A stretch of DNA of 64,000 nucleotides, from contig JARWIR010000010.1 of assembly GCA_029959085.1 (NCBI GenBank), positions 9,693,001-9,757,000 on the forward strand, in the 5' to 3' direction. Every line of letters starts with the position of its first letter. Within the stretch, counting starts at the first letter, position 1. A program made the translations under genes and the position numbers. Positions 1-10,229 of this stretch are shown piece by piece. The DNA is from Nemophila menziesii (taxonomy: Eukaryota; Streptophyta; Magnoliopsida; Boraginales; Hydrophyllaceae). The notes under the pieces were generated by a model. That model saw only the letters and a program-made list of their open reading frames with translations, was not told where the DNA came from and ran no database searches.

Positions 1-9
1 CTAATTTAG

Positions 10-534
10 TAGGGATGTAAATGAACCAAGCCGCTCGTGAACAGCTCGAGATCGGCTCAGAGAAAAGCGCATTCGAGATCGGCTCGAATATAAACAAGAT
101 CAAGATCAAGCTCCATTTTAAAATCGATAAATTAATGAGCATGCTCGAGCTCGGCTCGTGAGCTCGTTTAAAATTATGAATTATAAATTAATATCTCATC
201 TACTTATAAATATATTATTAAACCTTCAATATCAAACTGAATATTTTTAATTTCTTTTTACATTAACTTTTTTAATAATGTTATGTTTCATATGTTTATA
301 CCACACACATGAAAGTCTCATCTCAACAATAAAAAACAAATTTTTCATGAGCAACTCGTGCTCCACTCTAAAAAAAGATTGTTTTATAAGTTAAACAAAC
401 AAGTTGTAACATTTTTTATTTGGATCGTTGGATGCTCGGGCTCGTCTCGTTTAAATTTGAGCTCGGCTCGAGAAATCAAACAAACAAGCTTGTACATCTA
501 GTATTCGTCTCGGCTCGGCTCGTTTACAGCCCTA
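10..534. mobile_element. non-autonomous hAT-type MITE (525 bp)
   Basis: The ends are imperfect terminal inverted repeats: TAGGGATGTAAATGA at the left and, on the other strand, TAGGGCTGTAAACGA at the right. The element is flanked by a perfect 8-bp duplication, taatttag, at 2-9 and 535-542. Eight-bp duplications and ends of the form TAGGGnTG are typical of plant hAT elements. The ends are rich in repeats of the ctcggctcg/cgagctc kind, which resemble subterminal transposase-binding repeats. There is no coding capacity. Confidence 0.88.
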
Positions 535-824
535 TAATTTAGTTTTCTAGAAGCATCATCATTTAAACGACTGTGTTGTGCATCTATGGTGATATCTCTA
601 GTTTCCAGGATTCTATTCCATGGGAGATCTCCTATATCATCCAAGACATTAGAAGTACAGGCAATGCGCTCCCTAAACTCCATTTTTCTTATGTTCGTAG
701 GCTTCCTAATTTTGTTTTCCATAATGTAGCATAGATGAAATTTAAAAATGTTTTGACTTATCATTGGGTTTCTAATACCCCGTGTTATTTCTCTTAAACT
801 TACTTCTAATTTTGTACCTCCCAT
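535..824 (-). other. unrecognised open frame next to the hAT MITE
   Basis: A minus-strand frame of about 95 residues starts at 824 and reads towards the MITE. The frame continues a few codons into the MITE, so its original C-terminus has been replaced. The residues are ordinary in composition (for example MENKIRKPTNIRKMEF and DDIGDLPWNRILETRDI) with no motif I recognise. It may be a fragment of a transposon or host gene, or chance. I assign no function. Confidence 0.25.
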
Positions 825-1400
825 TTGTGTTTGTTAACCCTAGTTTATAATATACACCTTTTTTAGAACAAAAAAATGAATGATTACCTTGAATTTTTAA
901 GCAGGTTTTTCTAGATATGGGGAGTGTAGATCGATTTTGTGTTGCTTACATAATTCTGAGGTAAAACAAAAGGGGTGAATTCAATTTTAACTTTTTTGGA
1001 TTGATATAATACGGGTCGGGTCTATCTATTTTTTTCAATTGTGAAGCTCTAAACTTTGTTAGATAGATGAAAGGAAGAAAATTATTTTTAATAATGTCAT
1101 GTCAAAAGGATATTATAGATAATTTGCATATTAAAAAGTTAAAAAACTCGACCGTTTGAAAAATAGGTATATCTACTCTCCAAATATAGTTCAAAGGATT
1201 GTTTTTTAGTACTATATATATGTGTATGTTTTTGTGTGTGTGTGTAGTAGAAATTTAGACTTAGTTTTTTTTTAGATAAGGATGATAGAAAATCAATACT
1301 TTGTTATGTGGGTGATTTAAAGGGATGAGCAATAAGTTGGAAGAGTCTAAGAAAATTATTGTAGCTAACTCGGTCACTAAAGAAAAATACACATTAATAT
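825..1400. other. AT-rich non-coding stretch
   Basis: I see no coding region, RNA gene or terminal repeats here. There is a short GT-rich microsatellite near 1218-1245. Confidence 0.5.
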
Positions 1401-1803
1401 TATACAACTAACGAAGCAGATTGGAAGAAGTAATTACTAAAATAAGTTGGTGGAGCTCCTAGAATAAATGTATTTGTTTCTTTATATTCTGACGATACTA
1501 TACTATTTCCCAATACAAAGAACCTAGATCACATCATAGAACCAAACACGTTCATTGGAAGCATCATTTGATTTGAGCGGTAGTAAAGCATGACTATACT
1601 CATATGCAGAAAGTGTGAGAAAGAAATATGTAGTAGATCCCCTTACCAAGGATTTTGGATCAAATGAGTTAGAAAAAATAAGTCGAAGGTATAATTATGA
1701 TACTCGAACGATGGAGTGTAAGTCAAGTGGAATATGGTTAAAATTATTCCCAAAACTATGTCAACTTGTAAATGATTTAACACTAGTGAACACTTCTTTA
1801 TGA
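1400..1803 (+). pseudogene. decayed Ty1/copia RNase H C-terminal remnant
   Basis: In shifting plus-strand frames the sequence resembles the end of a copia RNase H domain. A KADWKK-like stretch (compare the usual EAEWL) is followed by a YSDDTILF-like segment and then VDPLTKDF, which matches the ADPLTKGL motif near the end of plant copia polyproteins. Stops and frameshifts break it throughout. It lies just upstream of, but outside, the copia-like LTR element, so it probably belongs to an older copy into which that element inserted. The assignment rests on short motifs only. Confidence 0.45.
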
Positions 1804-1907
1804 TAATGGTTATGATGAATTTTTGTTTAAATAAATCATGGTGTGAATTTATTTATGTTTAAATTTATTTTATATATTATTTTTGTAAATCGTATATTAG
1901 ATAACAC

Positions 1908-2111
1908 TGTTATGAATAAACTATTTTATTAGGTGTATGTCCAAAAGCCAAAGGTTTTTTCTTATTTATTTCTTGTAAATGTGGCAAGTGAAGGGTCTTA
2001 GATTATCCTATAAATATAAGGCTATTCTATTGTAATATAGTTTGTTGATGTTGTGAATACAAGAAGCAAATTCTCTTTATATTTATCTTCTTCTTTTTTT
2101 AGTTAATAACA
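1908..2111 (+). repeat. 5' LTR of the copia-like element
   Basis: It is 204 bp and pairs with 7872-8072. It contains a TATA box (CTATAAATATAAG at about 2008-2020) followed by a short transcribed part. Several substitutions and small indels separate the two LTRs, so the insertion is not recent. Confidence 0.88.
2008..2020 (+). promoter_or_regulatory. LTR TATA box
   Basis: CTATAAATATAAG lies in the middle of the 5' LTR. A matching ATAAATATAAGG lies at 7971-7982 in the 3' LTR. The position suits a copia LTR promoter. Confidence 0.55.
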
Positions 2112-2664
2112 CATTATCAGCATGAATAAGTCTCCTCCGTCAAAGTGAAGCAGGATAGCCTAGAATGTAAAATCATCCGTCAGCAAAGCAGATTGCATGT
2201 GTTGGTATTTGTGATTTTTTGTGGAGCTTATGCATATCAATGGCCGGATCTATATGTAATTTTTTTAGGCCTCAATCCTATATGTATTTTTGGAAGGCAT
2301 ATAGCTAATTATTAATTTGTTAAGGGATCTAACCCATAATAAAATTAAAAAGCCCGAAACTAAGATTAATGTTGTAGACTCGAAGTCTCAATTTCAGTTC
2401 AAAATCCCGAAACTAAAAATCAATGTTGTAGACTCGAAGTCTCAATTTCGATTAATATAGATGATGTTATATTTAGATTTACTTATCATCCTGAAATAAA
2501 AAATAAAATCGTTAAAACTTAGTAATATGAGTGATTTGAACTTGAGACCTTAGATAGTAGAGTGTTTGTGTATAACCGCTAGGCTATATATTTGTTTCAA
2601 ATACTAGTAATGTTTGAAGAATATACTCTACATTTCTATATTTTGTTATATATTATTCATATTC

Positions 2665-3720
2665 TACAATTTATAGGCCTGATGCCTACGTAGAATTTTA
2701 TATTATGGGGAGAATATATCAAATTTATAGGCTCGAAGCCAAGAAAAAATTTATATACCAAAAGTATATAACAAATGTTATAGGCCGAAAACCTATCATA
2801 AATTTTATATGGCGGAAAAATAAACAATATCTATATCTCTTTATTTTCTTCTTATTCTTCTTTAGTTTAAAAAAAATCTCATACGCTCGAAGCCTAGAAT
2901 ACAATTAATATGCCCAAAGTATAGAAAAACAAATTATCTAAAGGCTAGAAACCTAGATAAAATTTTAAAGGCTTGAAGCCTATATCAATTTTGTTATAAT
3001 TTCCACAAAATAATTGAGTAATGACATTTAACTTTTTTTTATGAAAAAAAACCGTTTATTCATCTCCTGAAGAGAACTTTATTGAGTACAATTTATTAAT
3101 CTCAATTCACTAAAGTGAATGATATTGTATTCTTGAATAGTTATTTTTTCTTGGACTGAATAAAATTGTAGGGACAAAACCTACAATGAATTCTATATGC
3201 CAGAAGCATATACTAAAATTTATAGGCCTGAGGCCTACGACAAACTTATAGGGCAAAAGCATAAGAGAAATTATATAGGCTCAAAACCTACAATGAATTA
3301 TATACTAAATATATATGCCAAAATCATATAAGAAAATTTACAGGCTTGAAGCATGCATGTATTTTATATGCCAGAAGTATAAAACCAAATTTATTGGCCC
3401 GATACCTACATCGAATTTTGTATGCCGGAAGCGTATACCAAATTTTATAGACCCTAAGTCTATAACACAATTTATTCTCCCGAATTACAGAATAAATTAT
3501 CTATTTTAAGTCATGATCAAATTATAATGAGTTGAAGCATATATCAATTTATTTAAAGGCTCGAATCCTAGGTCAAATTTGTAAAAGGTGGAGTCTGAAT
3601 TAAATATTAAGGACTCGAAACCTATAGGCTTTTTGAAGGCTAGAAGGTTAGAATAAATTTTATTGGCTCGAAATCTAAACGAATTGCAAAGACTTGAAGT
3701 CTTAATTCAAATTTATGGGT
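2665..3720 (+). repeat. decayed tandem repeat, alternating 26-28 bp monomers
   Basis: Two related monomers alternate: one around tataggcycgaagcctac followed by an aaatttta linker, the other around tatgccrgaagyatata. Dimer spacing is about 53 bp where it is clearest (2673, 2726, 2780). The array is interrupted by unrelated sequence at about 2825-2875 and 3000-3165. It lies inside the copia-like element and encodes nothing. Confidence 0.6.
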
Positions 3721-4179
3721 TTGAAGAAAAAAAAGTGTTGTATGATTTAAAAAACTCATATGAATATCATGGATATTTAAGAATTGAATTGTGTCATATG
3801 TAACACAATGGTTTTATTCATAAAAAATACATAAAATTAGGGGAAGATGAGTTGAACTAAATAATTTTATGAATTGCAAAGTTTGCATGATAAGGGTTTC
3901 AAACCTACACCCTCCCTTGTAAATGTTTATAATCTTACCATTTGGATAGTCTAATAATTTGTTAGTAAATTAGACAAAAGGAAATGTTAGTTCAGTTTCA
4001 GGTACTACTAAATTAAGTGAGGATTTCAAATAGAAAATGTAATATTACCAGGTGGAACAGATATACATTTCCTTAAATCAAATCGCGCATATACTCTTGA
4101 AGTAGCTATAGCGCGAAAAAAGGTTTTACAAAATACTATGAGATTGTTTGTCTCGTAGAAAGAAAAGTAATGAATTATT

Positions 4180-5110
4180 GATATAAAAATCATAATTCGT
4201 GTTCCATTTACATAATACTATTTCCTAAAGTGAGTAGAATTACGTTCCCTAAACGAATGCAATAACTTTCAAATGCGTATTAAAATAAACATTGTGGTGA
4301 CAAAATTTGATTGAATAAAATCACATTCTTTGGCTCAAAATAATTCATGGTAGTGGATGGAATTGCATTCCTTGTAACGGTTGTTGAATTTTTCAATCTC
4401 TTTGAAAATGGATATGTAAACAAAACTGGTAAGGTTAAATAACATAAAATATTGTATTCTCTGGCTAAAATTATTCATTATAGTGAATAAAACTACATTT
4501 CCTGAAAAAAATATTACGTCTTCGAATTATCAACGTGAGGTGATTATTGTCCACCTAGGGTTGAAATCATGATTGTGTTGCAAAGTTTGTTTTGCAGGTA
4601 AGATGGGATACCTTTGCATCTTTCTAGAATTCGAAGTTACATAATTATTCTCCTTTAATAGTTATTATTGTGGGTAGAAGTATTTTGAAAAAAATATATT
4701 GTAAGACCTATTACACATTTCGTGTCATGGAAATACTCCTGAAGTAGTAATATCATAAGTAACATTACATTTTCTTGTAAACTATAACGTTTCATTCCTT
4801 GAAGTGAATGAAGCTACATTCCATGAAGCGAATGTAACCGTTTTCATAAAATAAATAAATAGACGTATGGATGAAAAACAAGTGGGTTAATGTTGTATTT
4901 CTTGATTAGAAATTATTCCCTGAAGAAAATAGAGTCACACTCTCTGAATCGAATGCACATTTACAGCTTATATAACATTGACCCAGTAAGAGAAATAATT
5001 GAGTGACTTAAATACTGTTTTTCCTAACTAAAAACCATTCTTGAAGTGAATGTAAGTGTGATTCTGGAAGAAAATGCAATGCTTTTTAATGTGTCTAGAA
5101 TTGACATCTT
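4180..5110 (+). repeat. dispersed degenerate repeat with core attccctgaagygaatg
   Basis: Many imperfect copies of attccctgaagygaatg occur (for example near 4210-4260, 4490-4510, 4795-4850, 4915-4950 and 5035-5080), separated by irregular AT-rich spacers. It is a second repeat family inside the copia-like element, distinct from that at 2665-3720. Confidence 0.45.
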
Positions 5111-6871
5111 GGTGACCCGAACTCCAGACAAGGTTAAGGTAAGGAAAAAAATTCTTACCACCTAAAGTGGAATAATAAGGAATATCTCGAAAGTAAAGGT
5201 CACGGTAAATAAGTCATCACTACATGATAAGTATGAATATTATCGATAATGTTGAACTATATAGTGTCCGTGTATCCATAGAATACTAAGAGACTTAGTC
5301 GATCTAATTAAAGTTTTTGGATGCGCAAAAGTTATGTTACCTTGTGGTACAAATTTGACATAATTGGAGAATTATGTTTTAACTAAATCCCAAAAATATT
5401 TATTAAAGTTAAAGGATATTTTCTAAAATTAGTATTTTGTATAAACCACAAGTGTCCAATATAATGTATATGTTTGTATTCTTTAATAAAAGTCTCAACA
5501 GAAGTGTGTATGAAAATAAAATTAGTGATTTCTTTGGGGTTGTATAGTATACAGATTCGAGCAGTTGAAACGCACATTGTGTAAAAAGAAAAGATGTCAC
5601 AATCCAAACAACTTTCTATTATTTAATGATCGACTTGGTCACCTAGTGATAATAATGATATGTCGAATAATAGATAATTCACTTGGTTTCTACTTAAAAG
5701 AACCAGAAGATTCTTTTACCATATGACTGCCCCCTTATTGGGGAGAGAGACAATGCAACTTGAATTTGTGTGACGTATAGATAAGGAAACCTGGAGTTGT
5801 GTGACGTATCGTGGAATACAATTTATTATATCATTTCTATCCACGAACTAAAGAATAGGAACTTGAAGTTGAAAGGAACTCTATTTGCAAATTATTGTCA
5901 ATAATATACCTAATGCATTCACAAGTATGTAAAATATTTTGAAACCCCAAAATATGTTGTAAACACTCCAACATATGTTATTTTCCCATATAGACACATA
6001 ACAAATATTTCAAGGGGATGTATCAAACAAATGCATGAAGTGTGGTAAACATGTAATGCATCTAACCAACACATGAAGCTTGGTAGATTTGTAATGTATA
6101 TAACCAACGCATAAAGCGTGGTAAACCTATCGGTTCAAAGAATACCATGCCCAAAAGAAGAAAATCTCATGAGTAAATGATAAAATTATAAATATTGTTG
6201 AATGTGCACTCCACGTGATAAGACAGGAATTATTATGTCAACTAATGTTTGCACATGCATTGCTCTTTAAGGAATAAATTGTCATTGAAGAGACCTAGGT
6301 ACCTAAATACGAGAAAAGTTATGTAGATTATTAGTCTACTGAAAATATTTAACACTGTTAGACAGTTTATGGGATCAATATATTTTCATTTAATATAACG
6401 CTTAAAATATTGTAATAAGGATCCTAAACCACAAAGTGGTGAAATATGTCGACAATGAAAGAAAGGATAATAGTGAATTTTGAAATCTAAAACCCTACAT
6501 GTATCACGAAGGTTCCTACAGAAACCGAATTAATTATGGGGAGACGTCCTTGTTCTTATGTAATTGATACAATATAGTGATTATTAGATAGATATATAAT
6601 TTTTTGATGAACGAAATAGGTGCTAGAAGAACCATAGGTTCTTGAAGCATGACAAGTGCCCAAGCACGAAAGGTGTTTGAAAGCACACCAAGTGCCTGAA
6701 GTACTTAGAGCATCTAATAAGAAATTCTCAAAGACTGAAAAGTTCCAGGAGTATGAAAGTTCTCGAAGAACATAATTTATTTAAAGCAAAAGAAAAAAGT
6801 GTCTGAATTATGAAAGGATACTCGGAATAATTGTTGTCATAATGAAAAAGATGTGATATTTGTGTATCGTA

Positions 6872-7840
6872 CTCTTTTTCCTTCACTAGGGTTTATTTCC
6901 ACTGGGTTTTTCCTAGTAAGGTTTTAACGAGGCATACCAAATATTCATTGTCAAAGAAGTATATAATTTTTTTCTCGATCAAGAAATGATATTTCTCACA
7001 TTCCATACCCTCGAGTAAAAATCCAGAAGATTTACAAATGAAAGTTTCATTAAGGACGACATCAAGGTACAAGACCGCAAGTATCTAATGTATTAGGAAA
7101 TATATTATGTCGTATTAAGGGGAGAATTTATTCAAATTCTGCATTTTTTTTCCGTCACCATGGTTTTAACGAGTGGGTCGTCAAGGTAAGGTTTTAACAA
7201 GACATATTGAATATGTGTCATGACCCCCAAGGATTGGTGTAATCTTTTCCCTTCATCAAGTTTTGTCCTAATGGGTTTTCTTGATAAGGTTTTAATGAGG
7301 CATATCCTTTAGTGAATTATCAAAGAGGAGTGGTATAAAATATTTATTTAAGCGAATTATTCAAAATACCACAAAGGAAGTGTCCAACAAGAATATACTA
7401 ATGGTATTGTATAAGGATACCGTTGCTTGTACCACACGTAATTAGAATGGATACATGAAAGGAGACAAAACAAAACATATTTCACCAAAGTCTCCTACAC
7501 ACACGAGCTACAGAAGAATGTGGATATTGACACTCGACAGATACAATAACGTAAGAATTTTGCAGATTTTCCTTACAAAATAATTGTCAACCAAAACATT
7601 CAAGAATCAGGTCCAAAATATTGAAATACGACAACTCAGAGATCTCTTGCCAACATCAAGGGGAGCTTAAACAAGACTTTCTCTTTTCCCTTCGTCTAAG
7701 TTTTGTCCTAGTGGGTTTTCTTGGTAAGGTTTTAACGAGGCAGTGTTTCAAGATGATTAGTTCCATCTATATGCACTTTTTTCCCTTCGACCAAGTTTTT
7801 ATCCCACAATGTTTTTTTTGGCAAGGTTTTAACGAGGCAT
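6872..7840 (+). repeat. five copies of a copia 3'-region motif
   Basis: The motif is a pyrimidine run (CTTTTTCCCTTC), then GTTTTGTCCCACTGGGTTTT, then GGTAAGGTTTTAACGAGGCA. Copies lie at about 6872-6937, 7144-7208, 7242-7305, 7679-7743 and 7774-7840. I recall this motif from the 3' non-coding part of many plant Ty1/copia elements, just upstream of the polypurine tract. That matches its position here and supports calling the element copia-derived. Confidence 0.7.
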
Positions 7841-7860
7841 ATTTTCTAATGAATGGACAT

Positions 7861-7871
7861 CCAAGGGGGAG
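7861..7871 (+). other. polypurine tract of the copia-like element
   Basis: CCAAGGGGGAG abuts the TGTTATGAAT start of the 3' LTR, as expected for the plus-strand DNA priming site. Confidence 0.8.
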
Positions 7872-8072
7872 TGTTATGAATAAACTATTTTATTCGGTGG
7901 ATATCCAAAATCCAAAGGTTTCTTATTTATTTCTTGTAAATATGGCAAGTGAAGGGTCTTAGATTACCCCATAAATATAAGGATATTCTATTGTAATATA
8001 GTTAGTTGATGTTGTGAATACAAGAAGCAAATTATCTCTATCTTTATCTTCTTCTTTCTTTAGTTAATAACA
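7872..8072 (+). repeat. 3' LTR of the copia-like element
   Basis: It is 201 bp, starts TGTTATGAATAAACT and ends GTTAATAACA, and pairs with 1908-2111. Confidence 0.88.
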
Positions 8073-8077
8073 ATCAC

Positions 8078-8720
8078 AATTGATTTTACTAACTGTTATT
8101 TTTAAATTTCAGATATCATTTTCTAGGTCGATATTTTAATGAAAATGATTCAAAGGATGTGTTTCATAGTAAAAAGAATTTATAGATGATAATTGAAATT
8201 TATATTAGTGAGATAGATATTTAGATTTAGTTCAAGAGATACTTCTTCTATTGTTTTATAGGAACACAATAGGAAATAACAATATGATTGCTCATTATTT
8301 TATTATTATTTTTATTTCTAAGGAAAAATATTTTATTTTGGGTAATCTAACATTTGGAAAAAAAAAATTAAAAATATTACAAAGTTCAGTCAAATAATGA
8401 AACGACTATGAACTTTATTTATGTTATGTCTATACTATCTATTCTGGTATTATTCTATTTTTATTTTTTATCAATAAATAATACATAAAACAAAAATAAA
8501 GAAAGAGAGTGAAAGAATTCTAAGCTATCCAATGACATTACGTTCGTACATGTTTGATAGAATCGAGAAGGTTTTGTCTAGGTTAGATTTATCCACGTAG
8601 AACTTTTGATATACATCCTAGCATATTTCGCCAATATGTCTGCAACACTGCTTAGAGATTTGCTTATATGGGGAATTTTTCAAGAGAGAAATCTCACCAT
8701 CTAGTCCTTTTATACAAGAA
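8078..8720. other. non-coding AT-rich spacer
   Basis: I see no coding sequence. A tagtcctt motif at 8703-8710 resembles tagtccttat at 45881-45890. It may be what remains of the TSD of LINE A, but both copies have drifted and I treat this as tentative. Confidence 0.4.
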
Positions 8721-8955
8721 ACCTCAAACCCTCTAGGCTTAAAAAGTGGAAACCCTCTCAGGCACCCTTTTCGAGATGGTACCACCGACCGCTCCTTGCC
8801 GCCTCTACACCACCACCACCTACCAAAACTAAACTCGATTTCACAGCTTTTTTAAGGCGTTCATCAAACTCTTGATATCTTGCTTTATTGACTTTACTTT
8901 TACTTTTGTCTTTTAATACCGCATTTAAGTTCTATGTGGTACTTCATCAACTGTA

Positions 8956-10165
8956 ATGGCTAGTAGTAATGATGATGGGTTTGTGGGGTTTGATGAGGAT
9001 CTCTATTTATCTCCAGATAGAGATGCCATTTATGTGAACTACGATGAACCAAATCTTCTTGCTCGGATTTTAGCTTCCGTCGCCATCAGTTTTAGCTATC
9101 TTAAGAAAATTATTATACAACACTGGGGTATTAAAGGTCAGATCTCAACTGAGAGACGAGGAATGAACATTTGTATTATTCTTTTTGAGAAAACTGAGGA
9201 CCTAGAACATGTTTATGTCAATAGACCCTATCATATATTCAGATTTCATGTTTTGATTCAAAAATATCAAGAATGTATTGTTAACTCTAATCTAGTTAAA
9301 GAATCTGTATTTTGGGTTCGAATTGAAGGAATTCCTCCTCTGTTTATTAAGGAAGAAAATGTTTGAAAAATGGCTATGAAATTGGGTATTGTTCAAGATC
9401 TTGAGCTTCTAGACTTTGAGAAGTTCAAGGAAAACTCAACTATTTGAGCTCGTGTTAGCTAGAAATTTATAAACCTATCTTACATGGGTTTATATTTCAC
9501 TTGAAGGCTAGAGATCCGGTCTGGGTATCTTATAATTATGAAAAGTTGTTTGATTTTTTCTATTCTTGTGGAGTTCTGTCTCATGAGGAGAAAGACTGTT
9601 ATACTAAAGCGAAACTAATTACTATAAAGGGAAGCTATGTGAAATATTTAGATGCAAATACGGTGATTGATAAAGGTAATCAAGATTTTGTATTTAAAGC
9701 TGCTAAAGTAGGTCCTACATATAAGGATAATTGGAAGAAATGGACTAAAAGACCTCTAAAAACAATAATAAAATTGATTTGAAGAAAGAAACGAGGCATG
9801 AATCTAATAAGACAATGTGTCTATCTTCTAGCGGGGACAAGGCTTTAGGTTCTAACAAGGTTCAGTCAATGTTGACTTTACCATATGTAGACTTCGGTCA
9901 TTCAACACATGAAGGGGTTATAATATCTAATTATTTAAGGCCCCTTAATGCTGAAGAAGTTGTTAAGTTGACCCTTCAATTACAAATCACTCAGATAATA
10001 ACATTTTCCTTGGTTCACTTGAGAAGAATTAAATTTTTACTCAACAAGCGAGATAAGATCTTGGCCCTCCTATTGAAAATGAGGCTAGTCCAGTTATCGC
10101 AATCCCTACAACTCTTATCAGATCCGATGATGAAGTGGTTGCTGAAAATATTAAGAAGAAGATGA
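8956..10165 (+). pseudogene. LINE A ORF1 (DUF4283 plus zinc knuckle), broken
   Basis: The ORF starts MASSNDDGFVGFDEDLY and runs 136 codons through a DUF4283-like RNA-binding fold that ends in FWVRIEGIPPLF, a hallmark of plant LINE ORF1. A stop at 9364 and later stops break it. The frame resumes with a zinc-knuckle remnant, CGVLSHEEKDC, preceded by VSYNYEKLFDFFYS, at about 9530-9610. The Cys-x5-His-x4-Cys part is still visible. A basic tail follows to about 10165. In LINEs this protein binds the element RNA in the ribonucleoprotein particle. The start is supported by the methionine position and by the pyrimidine-rich 5' leader upstream. Confidence 0.75.
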
Positions 10166-10229
10166 TTAGATGGCAGAGGATATGGAAATGGATCGAGTTA
10201 TGGAAGAAGAATGATATGAGAAATGGGAA

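Larger units (their letters stand above)
1908..8072 (+). mobile_element. copia-like non-autonomous LTR retrotransposon
   Basis: Two direct repeats of about 200 bp, 1908-2111 and 7872-8072, each start TGTTATGAATAAACT and end GTTAATAACA, giving TG...CA LTR termini. A polypurine tract, CCAAGGGGGAG, lies directly before the 3' LTR, and a PBS-like ATTATCAGCAT follows the 5' LTR. The flanks aacac (1903-1907) and atcac (8073-8077) form a 5-bp TSD with one mismatch. The 5.8-kb interior contains no gag, protease, integrase or RT that I can find. It carries decayed tandem repeats instead, so the element must have used enzymes from another copia element. Confidence 0.85.

Noticed and set aside
1615..1803. 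A stand-alone 62-codon gene.
   Set aside because: The VDPLTKD motif and the upstream frames show it is the tail of a broken copia RNase H.
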